From Bacteriovoracaceae bacterium UBA6153 (GTDB taxonomy: Bacteria; Bdellovibrionota; Bacteriovoracia; Bacteriovoracales; Bacteriovoracaceae), in contig DIUR01000012.1 of assembly GCA_002428265.1 (NCBI GenBank), forward strand, positions 297,756 through 361,755: a DNA stretch of 64,000 nt. Reading direction: 5' to 3'. The translations under genes were made by a program, and so were the position numbers. Below are positions 24,661 through 33,066 of this stretch, piece by piece (position 1 is the first letter of the stretch; each line of letters starts with the position of its first letter). The notes beneath the pieces are model-generated. The model saw only the letters and a list, made by a program, of their open reading frames with translations, did no database searches and was not told the DNA's origin.

Positions 24661-26418
24661 ATGAAAAAACACATTTTACTCGCATCCATTCTTCTATCAG
24701 CTTGCTCTCACCAACCAATCCAAACAGACCATGCACCAAATGTTGTCTTAGATTTTAAAGAGTCTAAATGGATGGATCAGGAAGATTATGTGAGCTACGT
24801 AAATTTCTTTTCAAGAAAGCCATCAAACGCTGGAAGCGTTTATAAAATCATCGGCGATTGTGACAGCTTCCCTAGTGTAGATGTTAAAACAGCTCCAGGA
24901 TTTTGTCTGGGTCTAGTTCATGATGGAACAGGCCTTAGAAAACCACGTTCTGCTGCGGCCGTTACCAGCGATCAAATCGTCTTAACTGATATGGGGTCAT
25001 GGAATCCATACGACGGTAAAATATTTTTATTAGATTTCAACAATGGGACTTCTCAACTTAGAGAAATTCTTTCAAGCAAATCTTTTGGACTAAAAGACCC
25101 AAGAAGAGAAATCATCAATAGGCCACATCAGGTTTCAAAACACACCGATGGAAAGTTTTATGTTGCTTCAAGCACATCACTTTTACGTTTTGATCCACTT
25201 GCAGCTAAGCCTGCTGATACAATTGAAATCTTAATTCAAAACCTTCCGGCAGAAGGACTACACCCTCTTAAGTCATTCGCATTTGATGAAGCTAACAATA
25301 TTTATATCAACGTTGGTTCAGCTTCAAACGTCTGTCATAAAAATGCGATGGGCGCAGTTAAGAAAAAATACTGTGATGAAGCTGAAGATGCAAAAATCGG
25401 TCAAGGCCAGATTAGAGTTTATAAAATGGGTACAAATGGAGTAGTGTCTCCTAATTTCGAAGTTTTTGCCAAAGGGTTAAGAAACTCTATGGCAATGGTT
25501 TGGGATTCTGAAAGAAGAGTTCTCCTTCAAGGTGAAAATAGCCGCGATGCCATCAACAAATACGCTCCTTCACTTAACACTAATAGTTTTCCTCATGATG
25601 AAATCAACGTGGTTGAAAAAGCAAAACATTTTGGCTGGCCTTATTGCTATGACAACAATCTCAATAGTCCTGAATGGAAAGCTGTAAACTGTTCGGGTTA
25701 TACAAAGCCGCACATGTTTCTTCCGGCCCACTCTGCTCCATTAGCTCTTGCTATTTACCAGGGAGATTTATTTCCTGAGTGGTACAAAGGTAGAACAATG
25801 GCCGCCCTTCATGGTTACGAAGCAAAAGGTCACCGCATCGTCGCTTTCAAACGCAATGATAAAGGTCTTCCAACGGGCATTCCGCAAAGTATTGTCTACG
25901 GATGGGATACGAAGGGAGAGCAAAAATACGGAAGCCCCTCTGGGCTTACAGAGCTTCCTGATGGATCAATGATCATCATTGAAGATATGAACAAAAAAGT
26001 TTTACGCCTTCACTATGACAGCGCTCAAGGATCTGGAAAGCCGGTTGAAGAAATTGAGACTGCGCCGGTTATTACTCAAAACCCAAATGCTAGCGATGAA
26101 GAATCAAGAAGACTAAGACTGCTTAAAAAAATCCAAGCTGGAGACGCTCCTCCTTTCACATTGTTTCAGGCCAAAGTTATCGATAAGACCTGCTACATTT
26201 GTCACGGCGGTGAAAATGCTCCGGGCATTCAGTTAGTAAGATATGATGATGAAGGAAATGAAGCGAGAGTGAAAAAAGCTGGAAAAGGCCGCGAGATGTA
26301 CTCGATGGTTTCAGGAGTGCAGGGATTTCCTCAAATGCCTCCGCAAGGTTTTGACAACGATGCGGAAAGGCTTGAGGCATCTAACTTGCTTAAGCTTTGG
26401 CTTGAACGAAATCCTTAA
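24661..26418 (+). CDS. PQQ-dehydrogenase-like beta-propeller fused to cytochrome c, lipoprotein
   Basis: 585 residues. Lipobox LLSACS anchors it. Residues about 70-470 form a propeller of the soluble glucose/sorbosone dehydrogenase type (ALHGYEAKGHRIV, GWPYCYDNN, GLRNSMAMVWDS, SGLTELPDGSMII). A C-terminal monohaem domain has CYICH at 511-515 and Met candidates in FPQMPPQGF. Such fusions oxidise sugars or aldoses and pass electrons to haem. PQQ and the substrate are inferred. The 3' end overlaps ppd by 29 bases, convergently. Confidence 0.85.
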   Translation: MKKHILLASILLSACSHQPIQTDHAPNVVLDFKESKWMDQEDYVSYVNFFSRKPSNAGSVYKIIGDCDSFPSVDVKTAPGFCLGLVHDGTGLRKPRSAAAVTSDQIVLTDMGSWNPYDGKIFLLDFNNGTSQLREILSSKSFGLKDPRREIINRPHQVSKHTDGKFYVASSTSLLRFDPLAAKPADTIEILIQNLPAEGLHPLKSFAFDEANNIYINVGSASNVCHKNAMGAVKKKYCDEAEDAKIGQGQIRVYKMGTNGVVSPNFEVFAKGLRNSMAMVWDSERRVLLQGENSRDAINKYAPSLNTNSFPHDEINVVEKAKHFGWPYCYDNNLNSPEWKAVNCSGYTKPHMFLPAHSAPLALAIYQGDLFPEWYKGRTMAALHGYEAKGHRIVAFKRNDKGLPTGIPQSIVYGWDTKGEQKYGSPSGLTELPDGSMIIIEDMNKKVLRLHYDSAQGSGKPVEEIETAPVITQNPNASDEESRRLRLLKKIQAGDAPPFTLFQAKVIDKTCYICHGGENAPGIQLVRYDDEGNEARVKKAGKGREMYSMVSGVQGFPQMPPQGFDNDAERLEASNLLKLWLERNP

Positions 26419-27550
26419 ATCTAACAGATACCTGAGCTGGGGTGACTTTAGGTCTTCCTAGCTTTTCAGGAGATCCTTTCTGTGTTTTTAAATGCACGAA
26501 AGTTACTGAACTATTATTTTTAATCTCAGACATGATGCCAGTGAATTTCTCCAGGCTGTCTGTCGAATAAATTGTATCGTATCCAAAACCAGCAGCTACA
26601 GTTCCAAAAGAAACTCCACCAGTCACAGTCCCCTGACCACCAGTAGAATCGTGAGCTTCATTATCAATTAGAATGTGAACTAAATTTTTTGGTTTATAAG
26701 CACCAACAGTGGCCATTGATCCCGTTCTCATTAGAAGAGCTCCGTCACCGTCGATAACAACAACTTTAAGATTTGGTTTAACAACTGCTAATCCGAATCC
26801 GAAAGCAAGAGCACATCCCATTGATCCAACCATATACAATTGATTGGCCTGGTCTCCTACTTCGTAAAACTCACGTCCTGTTTTCCCAGTCGTTGCAATA
26901 ACAGCTGCATCCATTCCAAGAGATTTTTGAAGAACTTCAAGAACCGGAGTTCTTGTCGTACGAGATTTATAATCAAGTTCGAAGTGATCTTTATGAGTAA
27001 TGCTAAAATCTTTTTTTGATGGAGCTGGTTTCGTCTGAAGCTTATATTCAGCGATATCATCTTTTCTCATGACAAATACGAAAGGCTGATTGTGAGCTTT
27101 CATGTATTCATCTGCTGCTTTTAAAGCAGGTCCAACCTCAGCTTCCGTTTGTGGAAAATATGCCCATTTTAGTCTCATGGTCTCAAGCATTTGAGTTGTA
27201 ATTTGTCCCATGAGTTCGTGTTGAGGCTCGTCAGCAGGTCCTCCAACTTCACCACGAAGAGTTGTGATGATCATAACAGGAATATTAAAAGTGTAAGTAA
27301 GAGACGTAATCGGGTTAACGGCATTTCCTAAACCTGAGTTTTGGAACATAACAACCGCGCGCTTTCCACCAATAGTAGCTCCAGCAGCGATCGCAATAGC
27401 GTCACCTTCGTTAACACTGTCATAAAAATCAAAACCGTCTGTATCAATAACGTAGTTAATGAATGGCTTTAAATAAGAACAAGGTGTTCCTGTAAAAAAA
27501 TTAAACCCTAATTCTCTTGCTGGTGTTAAAAACTTATCCGCTGTAATCAT
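26390..27550 (-). CDS. ppd: Phosphonopyruvate decarboxylase
   Basis: 386 residues, thiamin-diphosphate enzyme made of the usual PYR and PP halves. GTPCSYLKPFINYV near the N-terminus and NEGDAIAIAAG are typical; the TPP-binding motif is GDGALLMRTG with a later DNEAHDSTGGQ. It converts phosphonopyruvate to phosphonoacetaldehyde, the step that pulls the unfavourable PEP mutase reaction forward. The ATG at 27550 has AGAGAGA upstream; an in-frame start at 27583 would overlap the GNAT gene. Last gene of the phosphonate operon. Confidence 0.93.
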   Translation of the reverse strand: MITADKFLTPARELGFNFFTGTPCSYLKPFINYVIDTDGFDFYDSVNEGDAIAIAAGATIGGKRAVVMFQNSGLGNAVNPITSLTYTFNIPVMIITTLRGEVGGPADEPQHELMGQITTQMLETMRLKWAYFPQTEAEVGPALKAADEYMKAHNQPFVFVMRKDDIAEYKLQTKPAPSKKDFSITHKDHFELDYKSRTTRTPVLEVLQKSLGMDAAVIATTGKTGREFYEVGDQANQLYMVGSMGCALAFGFGLAVVKPNLKVVVIDGDGALLMRTGSMATVGAYKPKNLVHILIDNEAHDSTGGQGTVTGGVSFGTVAAGFGYDTIYSTDSLEKFTGIMSEIKNNSSVTFVHLKTQKGSPEKLGRPKVTPAQVSVRFKDFVQAKA

Positions 27551-27564
27551 AATGCTCTCTCTTT

Positions 27565-28089
27565 TTATTTTAAATCTATCCAATAACGATTTGTTTGAAC
27601 TGTTCCACTTTTAGCTAAAATTTTATCTTCAAAAACTCCACCATTTTTCACAATAGTCTTAATTGATCCTATATTGTCTTCGTCACAAGTGACGAGAACA
27701 CGCTCTAACTTTAAAACATCTCTGCAATAAACGAGAGATTGTTTTAAAATTTCAGTAGCAATCCCTCTCTTTCTAAAAGGTGTAGCGACTGCATAACCAA
27801 TGTGCCCGCCAATCTTTCGAAGGTGGTCATTAAGGTCATGTCTTATGCTAGAGCGACCTACAATTTTGCCGTCTAAAAAAGCATAAAGCATAGAGTCTGC
27901 TACAAATCCAGGGGAGAGATTTCTTCCATGGAAGCGATCATCAAGTGTTTCTAAGTGAGTTTCAAATTTTAGTCCCAGCTCCCAAATGAAGCTGTACCAC
28001 TCACCATCCATATCTGAAAATAATTCCAGGCCATCCATAAAGGCTTTTTCATCGTCTTTATTTAAGGCCCTAAGAATTATTTCTGTCAT
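27565..28089 (-). CDS. GNAT family N-acetyltransferase in the phosphonate operon
   Basis: 174 residues, GNAT fold. The acetyl-CoA loop is in TPFRKRGIATEIL, and CDEDNIGSIKTIVKNGG is the late conserved part. The start lies on the pepM stop (1 base shared), so it belongs to the operon. It could acetylate an aminophosphonate (as PhnO does) or an unrelated amine. The substrate is unknown; an AEP role is inference from position. Confidence 0.85.
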   Translation of the reverse strand: MTEIILRALNKDDEKAFMDGLELFSDMDGEWYSFIWELGLKFETHLETLDDRFHGRNLSPGFVADSMLYAFLDGKIVGRSSIRHDLNDHLRKIGGHIGYAVATPFRKRGIATEILKQSLVYCRDVLKLERVLVTCDEDNIGSIKTIVKNGGVFEDKILAKSGTVQTNRYWIDLK

Positions 28090-29726
28090 TAAAACTGTTG
28101 TCCGCGTGAAACATCAGCGTAACTGTCTACATCCATCCAGTGTCCATCGATGTACATAACATTGATTTTTACTTTCTTTTCTAAAAGCTTATTCATTAAA
28201 TCTGGAAGCTTCATTTTATTGAAGTCTGGAGTCTTTGAAAGCTCTTCTAGAGTTGCAGATAAAACTTGAGATCCGACTTTATTAGTCTTCACAAGACCAA
28301 TCCACTCACCACTTGCTTCTTTTGAATCATTCGTTGTTCCAAATTTAATTCCTTGAAGTTCAGCAGGAGCTTCAGAAAACTTAGTGCTGTGTTTTCTTGA
28401 ACAAAGAACAAAGTCACCTTTGTAGTCAGCAGCTCTGTTGTCTAGAGTAGCATCAACAACAATTGTGATATCGCCTTTTTCTTCTAGTAAGCGAGAGAGG
28501 ATATATTTTCTGTAAAGAATATCACCGTAAGAGATGATTGTGTTATCCACGATCTGCTTGCTAGCCAAGTACAATGAAGACAACTCGCTCGTTGATTCAT
28601 AATTGTCGTTAGCAATGTATTTAATGTTCGGGAATTTGAAGGCCTCTTTTTTGTATCCTGTAACGATCGCGATATCTTTGATGTCGTGAGCGTAGAAGTT
28701 GTTAATCGATTGCTCAATTAATGGCTTCCCGTTGATATCGATCAGAACCTTTGGACGGTCTTCTGTTAATTCTTTTAACTCAGCTCCACGAGAAGCAGCT
28801 AGAAGAACAACTCTTGGAGCGTCTGCGTCTGCAACTGTTAAGTATAATTTTTCAGCAGCTTCAAGTTCTTTATCATTTTGAAGACGAAATAATTCTGCAA
28901 CTGATACAATTTTATCTTCAACGTTCATCAAAGATTGCTCTTCAAAAATTGTCTTAGTTACTTGTTGCATTGCTGTTACGGCCATTCTCATTTGGTGGTT
29001 GGCCCAAATAACAGTTGAAACTCCTGCTTCTCTGAAAGTGTTTGTTGGAGTTGCGTAGTATTTAGTTGGAACGATAACAACCGGACACTCTTTTGATCTC
29101 TCTCCCCATTCTTTCATGAAAGCTAGGATTTCATCTGGCTTTGAAATTTTTGAGTGCATTAAAATAGCGTTTGCTCCAGCAAGTCTGTAAGCGTCTGCTC
29201 TCTTAACAGCTTCTTGTAGTCCCCATCCAGCGATAAGAGCTTCAACGCGAGCGATGATATTGAAATCATCGTCAAGTTTAGTGTCTTGACCGGCTTTAAT
29301 TTTTCCACAAAACTCTTCGATATCGGCCAGAGGCTGTGCTTCTGTTCTTAAGAATGAGTTTGTTTTTGGGAAAATTTTATCTTCGATACAAACCCCGGCA
29401 ACTCCACGTTGCTCAAGTTTCATAACAAGTCTTCTCATGTTGTTGAAGTTACCGTAACCAGTATCTCCATCAAGAAGAATAGGAATTTTTGTAGCATCAC
29501 TCATGTACTCAACAACGTCCAGAACCTGAGTCCATGAAGCTTCGTTGTTATCTCTTACACCAAGAGAAGCAGAGATTGATAAACCTGAACCCCAAATTCC
29601 TTTAAAGCCCGCTTCTTCAGCGATTTTTGCGGAAATACCATTGTGTGCTTCCATTAAGAACTCAAGCTCGCTTGAAACAAGCATATTTCTGAGTTGTGTA
29701 GACTTTTTAGTCGTTAATTTTTTCAT
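28089..29726 (-). CDS. pepM: PEP phosphomutase fused to a nucleotidyltransferase domain
   Basis: 545 residues. Residues 10-290 are PEP mutase of the isocitrate-lyase superfamily, making the C-P bond: DGDTGYGN (86-93) and the exact mutase signature EDKIFPKTNSF (115-125). Residues 305-545 are a sugar-nucleotidyltransferase-like domain of the PntC kind, with SYGD and HWMDVDSYAD metal sites. Its first loop reads LAASRGAEL (309-317), where the standard motif is LAAGxGxRL. The fused domain presumably activates the phosphonate with CMP or is a non-catalytic relic; a separate transferase is encoded at 31227. Third from the end of the operon. Confidence 0.95.
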   Translation of the reverse strand: MKKLTTKKSTQLRNMLVSSELEFLMEAHNGISAKIAEEAGFKGIWGSGLSISASLGVRDNNEASWTQVLDVVEYMSDATKIPILLDGDTGYGNFNNMRRLVMKLEQRGVAGVCIEDKIFPKTNSFLRTEAQPLADIEEFCGKIKAGQDTKLDDDFNIIARVEALIAGWGLQEAVKRADAYRLAGANAILMHSKISKPDEILAFMKEWGERSKECPVVIVPTKYYATPTNTFREAGVSTVIWANHQMRMAVTAMQQVTKTIFEEQSLMNVEDKIVSVAELFRLQNDKELEAAEKLYLTVADADAPRVVLLAASRGAELKELTEDRPKVLIDINGKPLIEQSINNFYAHDIKDIAIVTGYKKEAFKFPNIKYIANDNYESTSELSSLYLASKQIVDNTIISYGDILYRKYILSRLLEEKGDITIVVDATLDNRAADYKGDFVLCSRKHSTKFSEAPAELQGIKFGTTNDSKEASGEWIGLVKTNKVGSQVLSATLEELSKTPDFNKMKLPDLMNKLLEKKVKINVMYIDGHWMDVDSYADVSRGQQF

Positions 29727-30358
29727 AGATAGACTTCCTTATAAACATTAAAGGCCATAATTAAACTGAATATCACAATCAAAACACCCGATGCTCGGCT
29801 GAAATGAAAAAAGAACTTCTTAGGGATACGGTTTTGATACCTCTCCACCATTTTGATCATAAAATAAAACCAACCAGCTGATCCCACTGCTACTCCAAAA
29901 GATAAAAGGAAGTAGTTAAGGAAATTAAAATCAAACAGCTGCCAAGATTTAATAACTGCTGCCAGTCCTGACATTGTCGCAATCAGTGTCGGGTTAGAAG
30001 TGTAGATCAGCACTCCCAACAAAAAATATCCACTTGCACGAGGCTTTTTCTTTTTTTCTTCTTCAGTGATTTCGAAAATCTGATTTTTTGTCAGCAATTC
30101 TTTCATCCCGAAAATAAATAAAAAGAGCACTCCTACGATTTTTAAAATCAAAGTTGTCTGAGCGGAGAAAGTAAAAAACGATAATCCGCTTAAGATCACC
30201 ATGAAATAAACAAAATCCATAACTGATCCGCCAAGAGCAATCGAGAAAGCGGCGCGGAAATTATGCTTCAAGTAAGTATTCACTACCCAGACATTGATGG
30301 GCCCCACCGGGATACACATCAAAAATCCGATTGCTAAACCAAGGAGTAATGCGATCAC
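29723..30358 (-). CDS. LysE family transporter
   Basis: 211 residues with about six hydrophobic helices. The N-terminus GLAIGFLMCIPVGPINVWVV is the LysE/RhtB signature, and IYTSNPTLIATMSGLAAV is the second conserved segment. These proteins export amino acids and related small molecules. GTG start overlaps the previous stop (GTGA), and its own stop overlaps pepM by 4 bases, so it is inside the phosphonate operon. It may move an aminophosphonate or lipid precursor; this is inference. Confidence 0.9.
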   Translation of the reverse strand: MIALLLGLAIGFLMCIPVGPINVWVVNTYLKHNFRAAFSIALGGSVMDFVYFMVILSGLSFFTFSAQTTLILKIVGVLFLFIFGMKELLTKNQIFEITEEEKKKKPRASGYFLLGVLIYTSNPTLIATMSGLAAVIKSWQLFDFNFLNYFLLSFGVAVGSAGWFYFMIKMVERYQNRIPKKFFFHFSRASGVLIVIFSLIMAFNVYKEVYL

Positions 30359-31227
30359 GCCACGACCTTGTTAGATTTAGTCAGCTCTGTATTTAGTTTA
30401 TGTTGATAAAACAACATAAATAACATCCAAAAATTTCCAAAAATGATGGCATAAGCAAATAACCATTCTGCATGATTAAATAAGAAAGCCAGGATAAGGA
30501 AAGTAATATGCCATGCAGGTCCAATAAGCCCCCACATCTGGATTGATCTGAAATTTTTCTTCACATATTCTTGTGAATCAAACTTAAGTGTACGCCCCTC
30601 ATTTCCGGCCTGAAGACTTGAGAAACCTAGGTAGATTTTTAAAATAAGAAGTCTTCTCTTTGATCCATTCGGATCCAATTGCGCTTCTTTAATCTTGTGA
30701 CGAATAACTTCGATCTCTCGTTGAACGAATCCGCCATCACCTTTTTCATATGAAATGTACTCCATTAAATAATGGTCATACATGATTGAGTGAAGGGCCT
30801 TACTAACTCCTGCACCGATAACTAAATACCAGGTAGGAATGCCTGCCGTTAATGGAAGTGCTTTAGTGACTCCAATTCCAAGACAGATATAGGCCACAAT
30901 GTTTGCAACGTAATCAACGAGTCCGTCGACGAAGCGACCAAACTCAGATCCGTTTTTTTTCATGCGTGCTTGCATGCCGTCGCAACAATCAAGAACGGCA
31001 AACATGAAGAAGAAAAAAGCTCCCCATGAAAAGCTGCCGTGATAGAAAAAATATCCTGAAGCCATCCCTGAAGCAAAAGACATAAATGAGTAATTATTTG
31101 GCGTCAGAGGAAGTGAGTAAAAAAGTTTAACGATGATGAATGCAAATGGTCTATATAAATAGACATCCAGAAATTCTTCAGCGTGAACGTTTTTTAATGA
31201 ACTTTTATATTCTGAAAGCCAACTCAT
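30355..31227 (-). CDS. CDP-alcohol phosphatidyltransferase family enzyme
   Basis: 290 residues, membrane enzyme. The complete catalytic motif is present: D80-C-C-D83-G-M-Q-A-R, then G97, D101 and D105. Several hydrophobic helices surround it. The family transfers a CMP-activated phospho-group onto an alcohol, or the reverse. Beside CMP-phosphonate-forming enzymes it most likely transfers a phosphonoalkyl group onto diacylglycerol or ceramide to give a phosphonolipid. Start and stop each overlap the neighbours by 1-4 bases. Confidence 0.92.
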   Translation of the reverse strand: MSWLSEYKSSLKNVHAEEFLDVYLYRPFAFIIVKLFYSLPLTPNNYSFMSFASGMASGYFFYHGSFSWGAFFFFMFAVLDCCDGMQARMKKNGSEFGRFVDGLVDYVANIVAYICLGIGVTKALPLTAGIPTWYLVIGAGVSKALHSIMYDHYLMEYISYEKGDGGFVQREIEVIRHKIKEAQLDPNGSKRRLLILKIYLGFSSLQAGNEGRTLKFDSQEYVKKNFRSIQMWGLIGPAWHITFLILAFLFNHAEWLFAYAIIFGNFWMLFMLFYQHKLNTELTKSNKVVA

Positions 31228-31976
31228 TAATGAGCTCCAAATAATTTTTGTGCGCGTTCATAATCTTCACGATTATCAATTTCCACCCAGATATTACTTG
31301 CTGCTTGATGAATCCCCATGTCATGAGTTTGAAGAAACTCGTTCATCACGTGTTCCCAGTTTTTTGAAACGTTTGCTTCATCAGCTAAAAACTTTTTGCA
31401 TTCGTTGAACATGTCATCTCTGTACTCTTTAGAGAATTTTAAAATACCAATAGCTTCACCTGCAAATTTGTATTTCGCTTTTTCTGAATCAGTGACGGCA
31501 CGCTTATCGATTGTCATACGAACAAATCCGTCTGCATCGATCATAGTCTTTGCACTTTCGATATCGTCAATCGAGCCCTCACCAACCAGAATCTGATTAG
31601 CGGTATGGTCTTCAACAAACGATCTTAAAATATTTGATTCATAAATAAGATCAGCATCAAAAAGAAGAAAATCTGTTTCTACTTTTTCAAGGCCAAAAAA
31701 TAATGAGTAAGTATTTCCTTTAACTTTGTAATCATCGTTAACGGCAAATTCTAAATTAAAATTTGTGCTGAACTTTTGAAGATAGTCTTCAAGTACATCA
31801 CGCTTATAACCAGTGACTACAACAACATTTTTAATCCCAACCTTCGCCAGACTATCAAAATGCCAGTCCATTAAAGATTTCTCATTAATCGGAAGCATGC
31901 TCTTTGGGTTTGTTGTAACATCGGCAATTCTAGAGCCGTAGCCTGCGGCCAGGATAAGTGCTGTTAGACCAGACAT
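31227..31976 (-). CDS. Nucleotidyltransferase, PntC-like (phosphonate cytidylyltransferase candidate)
   Basis: 249 residues from the ATG at 31976, which has GAAGAG upstream; an earlier ATG at 32000 is in frame. The P-loop is intact: ALILAAGYGSRIAD, followed by NPKSMLPINEKSL. LLFDADLIY is the metal site and WVEIDNREDYERA the second acidic site. By family and context it would make a CMP-phosphonate such as CMP-AEP, the substrate for the next gene's transferase. A CMP-phosphocholine or ethanolamine role is the alternative. Confidence 0.87.
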   Translation of the reverse strand: MSGLTALILAAGYGSRIADVTTNPKSMLPINEKSLMDWHFDSLAKVGIKNVVVVTGYKRDVLEDYLQKFSTNFNLEFAVNDDYKVKGNTYSLFFGLEKVETDFLLFDADLIYESNILRSFVEDHTANQILVGEGSIDDIESAKTMIDADGFVRMTIDKRAVTDSEKAKYKFAGEAIGILKFSKEYRDDMFNECKKFLADEANVSKNWEHVMNEFLQTHDMGIHQAASNIWVEIDNREDYERAQKLFGAH

Positions 31977-32911
31977 AGTTTTGCTCTCTTCTTCGCCCAT
32001 AGTCGATCCATAGTGCGCTTTAATGGTTTATTGTGATCTTTTTTATAATCAAAAATTGTGACGGCGTTAAGCTCATCTGAAAAACATGTTCTTCCGTGAA
32101 GAACTTGTGAATCGTAAGTCAGAAGAATTTCTCCCGCTTTAAAAGTGTGACGGTATTGATTGTCCGAGTGTTCAATGACTGAATCAAGTGTATCAATCGC
32201 ATACATCTGCTCATCTGTTAATGGCATTTCAACTTTTCTATGAGCTGACTCCATGTACGGACGAAGATGGCGGAACATTGGTTCGCCTTTTTTATTGTAA
32301 GTTAAAATCGGTGCTTCGTAAGTTGCGTCTGCAACACCACGCTGCTCCCACATAAAATTCTTTTCAAGGATAGCGATAACATCCGGATGTTTTTCTTTAA
32401 GAATTTTATAAACCGTCAGAGCATTAACTAAAATATTTTCTCCGCCTGACATGGCAGGAGAGATACAGCTTAATACTAAATACTCCCAGTGGAATGGAAC
32501 GTTTACGTTATCAGTGTGGATCGTTCCGCCCTCTCTCGTCTGGTGGTAGCGAGCACCTTTTGTCATGCTCGCATTGCGGTCACGGTCGTAAACGCAAATG
32601 ACTTTATCACCTGCTTCGTTTTGAACCAGAGGATCTCCAAGGACATTTCCAAGCAACCAGCTGATCGTTCTTTGTTCTTGAATTGTGTATTTATTGTGAA
32701 GATCTGTGAACGGACGAACGATAACAATTCGTTTTCCATTTTCAAGTTCATTTCTAATTTCTTCAATTTCTTTTAGAAATGTAGGACAGTCATCATTCTC
32801 TAAAGTTTTAGCATCTTCAATTTTTTCATACTGATGAAGATTTTTAATAAAGTCGTAAACTTCGTTTTGGGCTTCATTGGAAAAGGCATAGGTAAAATTG
32901 TCATTTAACAT
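31964..32911 (-). CDS. Fe(II)/2-oxoglutarate-type dioxygenase of the TauD/clavaminate synthase group
   Basis: 315 residues from the ATG at 32911; an in-frame start at 32953 lacks a ribosome site. The iron triad is visible: His and Asp in GGTIHTDN (about 132 and 134) and the distal His in DSQVLHGRTCF (about 272). The usual 2OG-anchoring Arg 10-15 residues after the distal His is not evident; the nearest is two residues on. First gene of the operon. PhnY-type enzymes of this superfamily hydroxylate C1 of AEP, which would give a 1-hydroxy-2-AEP head group here. The role is inferred. Confidence 0.85.
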   Translation of the reverse strand: MLNDNFTYAFSNEAQNEVYDFIKNLHQYEKIEDAKTLENDDCPTFLKEIEEIRNELENGKRIVIVRPFTDLHNKYTIQEQRTISWLLGNVLGDPLVQNEAGDKVICVYDRDRNASMTKGARYHQTREGGTIHTDNVNVPFHWEYLVLSCISPAMSGGENILVNALTVYKILKEKHPDVIAILEKNFMWEQRGVADATYEAPILTYNKKGEPMFRHLRPYMESAHRKVEMPLTDEQMYAIDTLDSVIEHSDNQYRHTFKAGEILLTYDSQVLHGRTCFSDELNAVTIFDYKKDHNKPLKRTMDRLWAKKRAKLCLV

Positions 32912-33066
32912 GGGTATTTCTCTCGACAAAATAGGTATTTTGAATCGGCACAAAATAACATTCTATAGAGGGGAATACAACCTATTAAGGATCAGGAAAA
33001 GCACTAACCAAAGTTCGTGACAACACGGTGCGAATTATGTGTTTAGTAGACCTCTAAAAGTATAAA

